Positions 8,353-16,313 of a DNA stretch of 64,000 bases are shown here, piece by piece. The position numbers and the translations under genes were made by a program. Below the pieces are notes generated by a model. That model did no database searches, was not told the DNA's origin, and saw only the letters and a program-made list of their open reading frames with translations. Within the stretch, counting starts at the first letter, position 1. Each line of letters starts with the position of its first letter. The DNA is from Acidobacteriota bacterium (GTDB lineage Bacteria > Acidobacteriota > Terriglobia > Acidiferrales > UBA7541): assembly GCA_013289585.1 (NCBI GenBank), contig JABCZR010000017.1, forward strand, positions 1 to 64,000, read 5' to 3'.

Positions 8353-8366
8353 GGAGGTGTTCTATT
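8353..8366 (+). promoter_or_regulatory. Shine-Dalgarno deciding an AUU start
   Basis: GGAGG at 8353-8357 is followed after six bases by ATT at 8364. In this frame a TGA stop lies at about 8332-8334 and there is no ATG, GTG or TTG between it and codon 33, which lies beyond the conserved N-terminal DUF72 strand. The spacing makes ATT the best start. Confidence 0.6.
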
Positions 8367-9083
8367 CCAAGCTCAGGCCAGCTTCGCGTCGGCACTTCTG
8401 GATACTCCTACAAGGAGTGGAAGGGCAACTTCTATCCCGAGAAGCTCCCCGACCGCGAAATGCTCGGCTTCTACGCGAAGCAGTTCTCGACGGTTGAAAT
8501 CAACTATAGCTTCTATCGCATGCCCAGCGAGAGCACGCTCTTGAACATGGCGAAGAGCGTACCCGAAGGGTTCCGCTTCGCCCTGAAGGCCAACCAGAAA
8601 ATCACGCACATACAAAGGCTCCGCGGGTGCGAAAGCACTCTGAAGCGTTTTCTGGAAGTCGCCAGTGTTCTAAATGACGGCGACCATCTCGGACCGATCC
8701 TCGTTCAACTTCCGCCCAATTTCAAATTCGATCGCCCGCTGCTGGAGGACTTTCTTGCTCTTCGCCCGCCGGCGTTCCTTTTCGCTTTTGAGGTCCGGCA
8801 CGCGTCCTGGTACGCCGAGGAGACATACGACGTTCTTCGCAAGCACGAGACGGCGCTGTGCCTTTCTGAGACCGATAAGCAAACACCTCCGGACGTGCTC
8901 ACCACGGGCTTCACCTACGCCCGCCTGCGCCTCGAAAACTACACTCCGAAGCAAATCACGGCTTGGAAGAAGCGCTTCGACACCTGGCTGTGCCAGGGCC
9001 TGGACGTGTACGCCTATTTCAAACACGAAGACGCTGGCAAAGCGCCGGCCTATGCTCACCAACTCCTCGCAAAAGCAAACTGA
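8364..9083 (+). CDS. DUF72 family protein (probable AUU start)
   Basis: The 239-residue TIM-barrel-like DUF72 protein begins I/M-PSSGQLRVGTSGYSYKEW, with the family's N-terminal GTSGYSYKEWKGNFYP strand, followed by VEINYSFYRMPS, FRFALKANQKITH and the C-terminal VYAYFKHEDAGKAP. The conserved N-terminal strand lies upstream of the first ATG (8460), so an ATG start would remove an essential beta strand. Only ATT at 8364, with a well-placed GGAGG, gives a complete protein. AUU is a known rare start, as in infC and pcnB of E. coli. A mutated ATG is the alternative. The biochemical role of DUF72 is not settled. The gene lies alone between the small ORF and the peptidase. Confidence 0.85.
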   Translation: MPSSGQLRVGTSGYSYKEWKGNFYPEKLPDREMLGFYAKQFSTVEINYSFYRMPSESTLLNMAKSVPEGFRFALKANQKITHIQRLRGCESTLKRFLEVASVLNDGDHLGPILVQLPPNFKFDRPLLEDFLALRPPAFLFAFEVRHASWYAEETYDVLRKHETALCLSETDKQTPPDVLTTGFTYARLRLENYTPKQITAWKKRFDTWLCQGLDVYAYFKHEDAGKAPAYAHQLLAKAN

Positions 9084-9186
9084 TACCACCCGCGTCTCTA
9101 CCATTCATATTGGTCTATAATGCGCTCCCCGTGGAGTACTTTGCCCGGGCTGGAACCCGGCTATCTGAAATGGAGGAAGTGAGCCC

Positions 9187-11946
9187 ATGCTTGAAGCGAG
9201 CGCGAGTAGGTCATCGTCCACGCGAGTATGCCGATGGATCCGGCTGAGTTCGATGGTTGTGTTGGCGGCTTCTACAATGCTCGTCCTTGGCCTTCGCGCT
9301 CAAATGCCTGCTCCCGTGCGGCTATCCGAGTCGCACGCAGCGTCTACGGACGCTGCAGTGCCGCCATCCCCTCCGCCAAATTACGCGCTCGAAGCACGAT
9401 TCCTTCCGGATGCGGTCAACAAACTGGTTTTCGACCTGGCGGTGACGCCGCATTGGTTTACCCTTTCCGATCGCTTTTGGTACAGCTACAAGACAACCGA
9501 TGGCACGAAGTATTACGTCGTCGACCCAGTGAAAAAATCAAAGACTCTTCTTTGGGATAACGCCAAACTCGCCGCCGCTCTTTCCGCACTCACCGATTTT
9601 CCTTATGACGCGCAAAACCTTCCCGTCAAACGCCTGAAGCTGGCCGAAAAAGATACGCGCATGCGATTCGAAGTGGAGATTCGAAAGAATGCCGTCGTAC
9701 CGAATGAACCCAAAAAAGAAAAGAGCCAGGAAGATATCGAAGAGCAAGGCAAGGAGGGCGATACCAAACTGGGCCAGCAGCAAACTCAAGGCGCGCAGCC
9801 GGCTGCGCCGGGAACCGAGAAGCCCGAGGACACGCGCATTCTTTATTTTGAGTATGACCTGGCAACCGCGAAGCTAACGCGTCTGGACAATATCGAACCG
9901 CCCAGGAAAAAGCCCATGTGGGCTTCGGTCTCGCCCGACGAGAAGAAAGTGGTCTTCGCGCGCGGATTCAACCTTTATGTGATGGACGCGGAGAATTATG
10001 CGAAAGCCCAGAAAAAGGCGGGTGATGCCGGCATCGTGGAGACGCAACTCACCACGGATGGCGTCGAGAAATATAGCTACGCGCGCGTCCTGCTCCCGGA
10101 ACAGGAAGAACAGCTCAAAAAGGCCAACAAAGGCGACACGAACAAAGCCGGTGCGCGGACACCGGCGGTAACGATTCACTGGTCAAAAGATTCGAAGAAG
10201 TTCGCCCTGGAACGCGAAGACAACCGCAAGGTCGGTGACTTCTGGGTGATCCATTCGCTGACGAATCCGCGGCCCATCCTGGAGGCCCGCAGCTATCCGC
10301 TGCCGGGCGAGGGCAACATTCCCGTGAGCGAAATCGACATTCTGGATATCGCGAGCAAAGAGCGCGCGGTGGTGCAACCAAAGATTTTCGTGGACGAAAC
10401 GCTGCAGATCTCGGACGCTCCGCAAACCGAGCGCGACCGTGAAGAACTGCGGCAAGAGCAGGAAGAAAACAGGGAAAACCCGACGCCTCTCACGCGCGTC
10501 AGCCCGCGATGGGTTTCCGACACCTCGGACAAATTATATTTTACCAGCCGGAACCGCGATTTTCGCCGCGCCGAGGTCTGCTTCGCGGACTCTTCGACGG
10601 GGAAAACCACAAAACTCATCGAGGAGCGTTCGAACGTTTGGATCAGCCTCAAGCCATTGCGTCTTGTTGACAACGGCCAGGAGTTGGTGTGGTGGTCGGA
10701 AAGAGACGGCTGGGGCCATTATTTCCACTACGACGGCGCCGGCAAACTGAAGAACCAGATTACCGCAGGCGAATACGTCACCGATCAGATCGTCTCGCTG
10801 GACGAGAAGGCTCGCGTTCTCTACTTCACTGCGAATGGGCGCGAGAATGGCGAAGATCCTTACTATCTTCATCTGTATCGCATCGGGCTCGACGGCGCGG
10901 GACTCAAATTGCTCACTCCCGGCAATTTTACGCACGCAGTGAACGCGCCGGACTCCGGCAAATATTTTGTGGATACCTTTTCGCGCGTGGACACCGTTCC
11001 AAAATCAACACTCCTGGACGCGCAAGGCGCACAACTCGCGGAGCTGGAAACGACGGACGTCACCCAGCTTCTGGAAGCAGGTTTCAAATATCCGGAAATT
11101 TTCAAGGTAAAAGCAGATGATGGCGTGACCGACCTCTACGGCGTGATCTACAAACCGTTTGATTTTGATCCTGGCCGCAAATACCCGCTAATCGAATACG
11201 TTTATCCCGGCCCGCAGGTCGAGCAAGTCACAAAAGCTTTCTCACCCAAGAGTCCCAATGTCCCGCTGGCGCAACTCGGATTTATTGTCATTGAAGTCGG
11301 CGCGCGCGGCGGTAGCCCCCAGCGTGACAAGTGGTATGACGCCTTCGGTTACGGCAATCTGCGCGACTATGGCCTGGCGGACAAGAAAGCTGCGGCCGAA
11401 CGCCTCTCCGAAACCCATCCTTATATAGACCTGAACCGTGTCGGAATGTGGGGCCACTCCGGCGGCGGATTCATGACCGCCGCCGCCCTGCTGCAATATC
11501 CGGATTTCTTCAAGGTGGGCTGGTCCGAATCCGGCAATCACGACAACAACGTCTACGGCAACACCTGGAGCGAAAAATATCACGGCGTGCGGGAAGAAAC
11601 CCTGAAGGACGGCACGGAAAAGTTTTTCTACGATATCGATAAGAACTCCGAGATTGCCAAAAACTTGAAAGGCCATCTCATGCTCACCACCGGAGATATG
11701 GACGACAACGTGAGCATGGTGAACACCATGCGGCTTTCCGACGCGCTGATCAAGGCCAACAAACGCTTCGAAATGCTGGTCTTCCCGGGCATGCGTCATT
11801 CCTACATGCCCATCAACAGCTACGTGATCATGATGCGCGGCGATTTCTTCTCCCATTGGCTCTTGGGTTCTTCGGAAACGGGCGCCGATGTCCTGGAACT
11901 GGAGCGCCAGAAGCAGGCTACGCCCAGCAAAAAATTCAAGGAATAA
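9187..11946 (+). CDS. Secreted S9B dipeptidyl-peptidase-IV-like protease
   Basis: The 919-residue protein has an N-terminal signal or anchor segment (about residues 20-39, MVVLAASTMLVLGLRAQ), a DPP-IV beta-propeller region up to about residue 650, and a C-terminal alpha/beta hydrolase. The nucleophile is Ser758 in GHSGGG, the likely acid is Asp839 in GDMDDNV, and the base is His871 in MRHSY, so the triad is complete. A Lys/Glu/Gln-rich insertion occurs near residues 175-215 (EKSQEDIEEQGKEGD). The enzyme should remove N-terminal dipeptides from peptides in the periplasm or outside the cell. GGAGG stands ten bases before the ATG. The MetX-like gene follows after 44 bases, so the two may be co-transcribed. 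Confidence 0.92.
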   Translation: MLEASASRSSSTRVCRWIRLSSMVVLAASTMLVLGLRAQMPAPVRLSESHAASTDAAVPPSPPPNYALEARFLPDAVNKLVFDLAVTPHWFTLSDRFWYSYKTTDGTKYYVVDPVKKSKTLLWDNAKLAAALSALTDFPYDAQNLPVKRLKLAEKDTRMRFEVEIRKNAVVPNEPKKEKSQEDIEEQGKEGDTKLGQQQTQGAQPAAPGTEKPEDTRILYFEYDLATAKLTRLDNIEPPRKKPMWASVSPDEKKVVFARGFNLYVMDAENYAKAQKKAGDAGIVETQLTTDGVEKYSYARVLLPEQEEQLKKANKGDTNKAGARTPAVTIHWSKDSKKFALEREDNRKVGDFWVIHSLTNPRPILEARSYPLPGEGNIPVSEIDILDIASKERAVVQPKIFVDETLQISDAPQTERDREELRQEQEENRENPTPLTRVSPRWVSDTSDKLYFTSRNRDFRRAEVCFADSSTGKTTKLIEERSNVWISLKPLRLVDNGQELVWWSERDGWGHYFHYDGAGKLKNQITAGEYVTDQIVSLDEKARVLYFTANGRENGEDPYYLHLYRIGLDGAGLKLLTPGNFTHAVNAPDSGKYFVDTFSRVDTVPKSTLLDAQGAQLAELETTDVTQLLEAGFKYPEIFKVKADDGVTDLYGVIYKPFDFDPGRKYPLIEYVYPGPQVEQVTKAFSPKSPNVPLAQLGFIVIEVGARGGSPQRDKWYDAFGYGNLRDYGLADKKAAAERLSETHPYIDLNRVGMWGHSGGGFMTAAALLQYPDFFKVGWSESGNHDNNVYGNTWSEKYHGVREETLKDGTEKFFYDIDKNSEIAKNLKGHLMLTTGDMDDNVSMVNTMRLSDALIKANKRFEMLVFPGMRHSYMPINSYVIMMRGDFFSHWLLGSSETGADVLELERQKQATPSKKFKE

Positions 11947-11990
11947 TTTGCAACGCAACTTCGCGAGCTTGGAGAAAAACGTTCCTTAAA

Positions 11991-13088
11991 ATGAAAAAAC
12001 TTATTTTTCTGCTTTTGCTTTCGCCGGCGCTCTACGCGCAAGAAACCCCAAGTCACACCGCGGCAAAACCCGAGCGTCATGAGTTTGTAATTTCAAATTT
12101 CAAGACCGAGAGCGGCGTGACTCTGCCGCAAGCGCGCGTCGTCTACGGAACCTACGGCCATTTGAACGCCGCAAAAGATAACGTGGTGCTTTTGCCATCG
12201 CATTATATGGCCGACTTCCACGGCTACGAATGGCTGATCGGGCCGGACAAGGCCCTCGACGATTCGAAACTCTTCCTTGTGGCCACCGAACTTTTTGGCA
12301 ACGGCCACTCCTCTTCGCCCAGCAATACTCCCGAGCCCTACCACGGTCCGCGCTTTCCGGTGACCTCCATCCGCGACAATGTCGAAGCCGTTCATCGGCT
12401 CCTCACCGAGGAACTCCAGGTCACTCACCTTCGCGCCATCGTCGGCTTCTCCATGGGCGCCGAGCAGGCCTTTCAGTGGGCAGTGAGCTATCCAACTTTC
12501 GCCGACCGCATTGTGGCCACTTCCGGCACCGCGAAGAATTATCCCCACGGCTTCGTTCGCCTTGAGGGACAGATCGCTGCCCTCACCGCCGACGCCGCGT
12601 TTCGAAATGGTGACTACAAATCTCCCCCCACCAAAGGTCTGGAAGCCTTTGCGACTGTGTGGACTGCGTGGCTCTTCTCTCAGGAATGGTGGCGAAAAGA
12701 ACTGTGGCGCGAAGGGGCGAAGCCCGGCACCACGTTCGATCAGGTCCTGAACGGATTTCGCACCGATTTCATTCCCGGGGCTGACGCCAATGACCTGATC
12801 CTGCAGATGCGCACCTGGGAGCGACACGATGTGGGCACCACTCCGGGATTCAACGGAGACGTGGAACGTGCGCTCCGTTCCATCAAGGTTCCCGTGCTGT
12901 ACATGCCCTCGGAAACCGATCTCTACTTCCCCGTTGGTGACGCCCGTTATGAAGCAGCGTTCATTTCAGGCGCCTCGCTGGTTCCCATCCCTTCGCTGTG
13001 GGGCCACACGGCGGGCGCGGCCAGCAATCCATCGGACGCAAAATTCCTGAACGAAAACATCGCGCGGTTCCTCGCTGCAACTCCCTAA
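11991..13088 (+). CDS. Secreted alpha/beta hydrolase, homoserine O-acetyltransferase-like
   Basis: The 365-residue protein starts MKKLIFLLLLSPALYAQ, a clean signal peptide ending at Ala-Gln, so the first in-frame methionines upstream are rejected. The fold is MetX-like: ELFGNGHSSSPSNTPEPYHGP, the nucleophile elbow GFSMGAEQ (Ser154), an acid in PSETDLYFP and the base in LWGHTAG. Real MetX enzymes are cytoplasmic and carry GGSMGGMQ; the signal peptide and changed elbow argue for a secreted hydrolase of another function. The substrate cannot be told. It follows the DPP-IV gene on the same strand. Confidence 0.8.
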   Translation: MKKLIFLLLLSPALYAQETPSHTAAKPERHEFVISNFKTESGVTLPQARVVYGTYGHLNAAKDNVVLLPSHYMADFHGYEWLIGPDKALDDSKLFLVATELFGNGHSSSPSNTPEPYHGPRFPVTSIRDNVEAVHRLLTEELQVTHLRAIVGFSMGAEQAFQWAVSYPTFADRIVATSGTAKNYPHGFVRLEGQIAALTADAAFRNGDYKSPPTKGLEAFATVWTAWLFSQEWWRKELWREGAKPGTTFDQVLNGFRTDFIPGADANDLILQMRTWERHDVGTTPGFNGDVERALRSIKVPVLYMPSETDLYFPVGDARYEAAFISGASLVPIPSLWGHTAGAASNPSDAKFLNENIARFLAATP

Positions 13089-13144
13089 CCGCAAACGCGC
13101 TACTCCTTAGTGCGAAGAATCTCTGTCTCACTCGAATCGTTTCA

Positions 13145-14599
13145 TCAGAATTCGATGTGCAGGCGGCCCATCGGAACAAGTACCGGGCCGCGATCCCGGT
13201 TATATCCGGGATTGTTGATATGCTGAATTCCTAACGAAGGATAGATTCCGCGCCACGCATGCAGCGTGTAATAGCCTTCGATAATATTTTCCCGGCCATA
13301 GTTCAGTTTTCCGTCACCGAGCAGAAATCCCAACCCGCCCAGCGCCAGATATTGCTGATGGTCACGTGAAACCCCGTTGGAGACAAAAACAAAACCGGCA
13401 CGATCGAACTTCCGGTGCCACCAGCCGCCATTCGCGCCGATTCCGATCTGTGCTGTCTGATCCACTTCCGTATACGCGAACGACTCGTGCCGGCCTTCAT
13501 TCCATCCCCATCTGCCGAATAATCCAATCCAATTGTTCAGCGGTTGTTCGAAGTTGCCGGCGAATCCGTACTTGAACGTCGTTTGCAAAGGATGCGCGGT
13601 AATCTCCGGTTTTGGCGTGTCGCCGGCCTGGAATTGCGCGACGGCTTCGCTGTAGAGTCCCATATTGGCGTGGTTTACAAAGCTCAAGAGGCGCACGATG
13701 CCCTCCTGATGCCGCAGCACTGTGCCGTGAATTTCGAACTCCACATTTTCTGCGCGTGCCAGGCCCAGGTCTGCCTCCAGGTGAATCCCGTTCGCCACCT
13801 TTGGCATCAGCGCTTCTGCAAATCGCACCGCCCAGTGCCGGTCGTGATATTCGAGCAGCGCCCCAAAAGTGAAGCCTCGCGTGTCCGCCGCGTAGTCAAA
13901 AGTTCCGTTGTTGTCTACCGTCCAATTCGTGAACTGAAAATTGGTATCGCTTCCGTAGGTGTTTAGATCGAAGAAATCCGCCATGCTGAATTTGCCGAAT
14001 CGCAATTCCAGCCGCCGCACGGGAAGCGACGTGAACAGCGAGAGCGCTGTGCGCGTGGAGGCCATTTTTTCGTGGCTCAGTGGAATAATTTGATGCCACA
14101 TCAGCCGCGCGATATATGGCGCCTTGCTCAAAGTCGGATTGCGCACCACATCCAGATTCGTTGCGCCCGCCAGTCCCAGCGCTTCGCTCAGTCCATGCCC
14201 GCCGGCTTCCTGCACATCGCACAGAAGTTCCATCGTGCCGGTGAGCCGCACCCCCGTGTACAACGTCAGCACACGCGAAGTCGCATCCTGCGCTTCAGGC
14301 GTGAAACTATTCGTTCCCTGATAGGGCGAATGAAATGTCGGATGCCACTGCGAGATCCAATTGGCTTGTCCCGTGAGCCACCAGCGGTCCGATTCCAGAT
14401 GCGGGAACATCGCCGGTACGGAATCGGTCGCATCTGCTGCATCCACGGCAGGTGGTGAAGGCTGCTCTTTCGGTGGATCCTGTGCGCGCGCTGTTGCGGC
14501 TGTGAACAATAAGGCGGCGAGGACCCCGCAAAATGCAAGATAGATTGTTAACGCCGGCCGCTGCATTTGCAAATCCCAAGGCCCTTTCGTTTGATCCAT
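13145..14599 (-). CDS. OprB-type carbohydrate-selective porin
   Basis: The 484-residue outer-membrane protein has a signal peptide (LTIYLAFCGVLAALLFTAATARAQ), a Pro/Ala linker, then a beta-barrel region with alternating aromatic strands and a terminal phenylalanine (RLHIEF), the usual Bam recognition ending. ELRFGKFSMADFFD and DRAGFVFVSNG are OprB-like segments. The start is the first ATG; a second ATG eleven codons later (14566) also gives a complete signal peptide. OprB proteins pass sugars, but family members also pass other small solutes. It is divergent from an RcnR-type metal sensor whose putative operator lies between the two genes, so metal-dependent control is possible. Confidence 0.85.
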   Translation of the reverse strand: MDQTKGPWDLQMQRPALTIYLAFCGVLAALLFTAATARAQDPPKEQPSPPAVDAADATDSVPAMFPHLESDRWWLTGQANWISQWHPTFHSPYQGTNSFTPEAQDATSRVLTLYTGVRLTGTMELLCDVQEAGGHGLSEALGLAGATNLDVVRNPTLSKAPYIARLMWHQIIPLSHEKMASTRTALSLFTSLPVRRLELRFGKFSMADFFDLNTYGSDTNFQFTNWTVDNNGTFDYAADTRGFTFGALLEYHDRHWAVRFAEALMPKVANGIHLEADLGLARAENVEFEIHGTVLRHQEGIVRLLSFVNHANMGLYSEAVAQFQAGDTPKPEITAHPLQTTFKYGFAGNFEQPLNNWIGLFGRWGWNEGRHESFAYTEVDQTAQIGIGANGGWWHRKFDRAGFVFVSNGVSRDHQQYLALGGLGFLLGDGKLNYGRENIIEGYYTLHAWRGIYPSLGIQHINNPGYNRDRGPVLVPMGRLHIEF

Positions 14600-14750
14600 G
14601 GCCCGCTGGCGATGCCTTCGACGCAGGCTAAATCGTGGTCGATGAATGAATGATGAACACGGGGCGGAGATCCGCGCCCTTGGACCTGCATACCCGCCGG
14701 TCCACTATGCGGGAAGGCGCTTGCGTCAGAGCCAGGAATCTTGATACCAT

Positions 14751-14767
14751 ACTGCCCTAGGGTATAC
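14751..14767. promoter_or_regulatory. Candidate RcnR/CsoR-type operator
   Basis: The sequence ACTGCCCTAGGGTATAC, preceded by ATACCAT, centres on the perfect palindrome CCCTAGGG (14755-14762) flanked by TACT and GTAT. G/C tracts bounded by TACT/AGTA- or ATAC/GTAT-like ends are the known pattern of this family. It ends eight bases before the sensor's start codon and lies in the shared upstream region of the OprB gene. Confidence 0.5.
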
Positions 14768-14774
14768 AAGACAA

Positions 14775-15041
14775 ATGTCGCATACTTCGCGAGAAAAGTT
14801 GGATCTGGTCAACCGCACCAAGAAAGTCATCGGGCAGCTCGAAAGCGTTCTTCGCGCACTCCATGAAGATGAGCCTTGCGCCGACGCACTCCAGCGCCTC
14901 GCCGCCGCTCGCGGCGCCATCAACAGCCTGATGGCCGAATTGATGGAAGACCATATCCGCAATCACATGCCGCGCAATTCCAAATCTTCGGAAGAAGCCG
15001 CCGACGATGTCATTCAGATTGTCCGCAGCTACCTGAAATGA
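14775..15041 (+). CDS. RcnR-type metal-responsive repressor (DUF156)
   Basis: The 88-residue all-helical repressor starts MSHTSREK and carries His3, Cys35, His60 and His64, exactly the Ni/Co ligand set of E. coli RcnR. CsoR (Cu) has two cysteines, and FrmR keeps Cys35 but lacks His3 and His64. These proteins bind operator DNA as tetramers and release it on metal binding. No rcnA-like exporter lies next to it; the neighbours are a divergent OprB-type porin and, downstream, a PagL-like deacylase and a peroxiredoxin. A candidate operator precedes the start, so autoregulation is likely. No strong Shine-Dalgarno is seen. Confidence 0.88.
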   Translation: MSHTSREKLDLVNRTKKVIGQLESVLRALHEDEPCADALQRLAAARGAINSLMAELMEDHIRNHMPRNSKSSEEAADDVIQIVRSYLK

Positions 15042-15137
15042 ACTAGAAGACAGTCGCCTTTCTCGTGGATTTTCTATATCTTCTTCTGCACCGGAAATCC
15101 GGTGGCCGGATTCGGCCCATTCGAAGGAGAGTTTTCC

Positions 15138-15722
15138 GTGAGAAGAACGTTCGCAGCCATCCTCTTTGCCGCGTTCTTTTGCGCACCCGCGGCTCGTCCG
15201 CAAGCCGGCCCCGTCGAAGGCGGCCACGAACTGCAGATTTGGAGCGGCGGAGGACACGGCATCAACGGAAGCCAATCCGGCGATGGCGTCTGGAATGTCG
15301 GTTTGCGCTTTGGCCTGATTCTCACTGCGCCTCATGGGCCCGGCTTCCTGCGCGGCCGCTTGGAATACGCCGTGGAAGCTGTGCCGGTTTTCTGGGTTTT
15401 TCAAAAAGGGAGTACCGCTTATGGTGGGGGAATAAATCCGTTCGCGTTCAAATGGGCGCTGGACACGCACCGCAGCGTGGTCCCTTATTTCGAACTCGGC
15501 GGAGGAACTTTGTTCACCAATGTGAAGACTCCGCCGGGAACTTCACAGATCAATTTCACCACCGGCGGCGCTTTGGGCGTGCACTTCTTGCGTAGCAAAT
15601 ACAATATCAGCACGGAAGTGCGCTTCATGCACATTTCGAACGCGGGAATGACCAATCTGAATCCCGGCATCAACACCATTCAGTTCCGCCTGGGCTTCGG
15701 CCGCTTCAGCCAAAAAGAATAG
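15138..15722 (+). CDS. PagL-like lipid A 3-O-deacylase
   Basis: The GTG at 15138 is chosen because GGAG stands about seven bases upstream and it opens a signal peptide, VRRTFAAILFAAFFCAPAA; the frame extends further upstream without a site. The 194-residue product is a small beta-barrel with the PagL motif His165-x-Ser167-Asn in RFMHISNAGM, the catalytic His/Ser of acyloxyacyl hydrolases that trim the 3-position acyl chain of lipid A in the outer membrane. Strands such as VVPYFELGGGTLFT support the barrel. It is followed after six bases by the peroxiredoxin, so they probably form one operon. Confidence 0.82.
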   Translation: MRRTFAAILFAAFFCAPAARPQAGPVEGGHELQIWSGGGHGINGSQSGDGVWNVGLRFGLILTAPHGPGFLRGRLEYAVEAVPVFWVFQKGSTAYGGGINPFAFKWALDTHRSVVPYFELGGGTLFTNVKTPPGTSQINFTTGGALGVHFLRSKYNISTEVRFMHISNAGMTNLNPGINTIQFRLGFGRFSQKE

Positions 15723-15728
15723 GGAGCG

Positions 15729-16286
15729 ATGATGAAGATCGCGGGAATTTTGATTGGTGTGATTGTGCTGCTCCTCGTAGTCGTCGCCGTTCGTGCCATG
15801 CAAACCGGGAAAAGAGCACCTCTCGCAGGCGCCCCCGCGCCGGACTTCACCGTAAATTCGCAGGATGGCAAGCCCGTCAGCCTTCGCGATTTCAAAGGCA
15901 AGTGGGTCGTGCTCTATTTCTATCCGAAAGACTTCACCAGCGGCTGCACCATCGAAGCGCACAACTTTCAGCGCGACCTCGCTCAATATGAACAAAAGAA
16001 TGCGGTCATCCTCGGAGTCAGCGTTCAGGACGAGGATTCGCACCAGAAGTTTTGCGCCAAGGAAGGCCTCAGCTTCAAACTTCTGGCGGACACTAAACAA
16101 CGATTGTCCGCGTCCTATGATTCGCTGATGGACCTCGTGGTGGGCAAGCTCTCCGCGCGACACACTTTCCTGATCGATCCCGCTGGCGTCGTCCGCAAGG
16201 TCTACCTCAAAGTCGAGGCCCCGAAACACAGCGAAGAAGTCCTCGCCGACTTAACGCAGCTTCAATCGGCGCCCGCGGCGAAATAG
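15729..16286 (+). CDS. Membrane-anchored PrxQ/BCP-type peroxiredoxin
   Basis: The 185-residue thiol peroxidase has an N-terminal transmembrane anchor (residues 4-21, IAGILIGVIVLLLVVVAV) that would hold the domain on the periplasmic side. The peroxidatic Cys73 sits in KDFTSGCTIEA. The position five residues later, Cys in many PrxQ proteins, is His78; a second Cys109 lies 36 residues downstream. This matches the PrxQ subtype, such as the Xylella enzyme, where the resolving cysteine is in helix 3. Most family members are soluble and lack the anchor. It lies six bases behind the PagL-like gene and likely protects the envelope against hydroperoxides. Confidence 0.88.
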   Translation: MMKIAGILIGVIVLLLVVVAVRAMQTGKRAPLAGAPAPDFTVNSQDGKPVSLRDFKGKWVVLYFYPKDFTSGCTIEAHNFQRDLAQYEQKNAVILGVSVQDEDSHQKFCAKEGLSFKLLADTKQRLSASYDSLMDLVVGKLSARHTFLIDPAGVVRKVYLKVEAPKHSEEVLADLTQLQSAPAAK

Positions 16287-16294
16287 CAGCGCTG

Positions 16295-16313
16295 AACGGC
16301 GCGGCGCCGTTTA
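16295..16313. terminator. Short hairpin between convergent genes
   Basis: AACGGCG at 16295-16301 pairs with CGCCGTT at 16305-16311 around a three-base loop. It lies between the ends of the peroxiredoxin gene and the convergent TPR gene. The T tail is very short, so termination strength is doubtful. Confidence 0.4.

Noticed and set aside
8341-8544. ATG at 8341 as the DUF72 start
   Set aside because: It is in a different frame from DUF72 and would need a frameshift; the ATT start with GGAGG explains the sequence more simply.
11991-13088. True methionine-biosynthesis homoserine acetyltransferase
   Set aside because: It has a signal peptide and a GFSMGAEQ elbow instead of the usual GGSMGGMQ, and has no methionine genes nearby.
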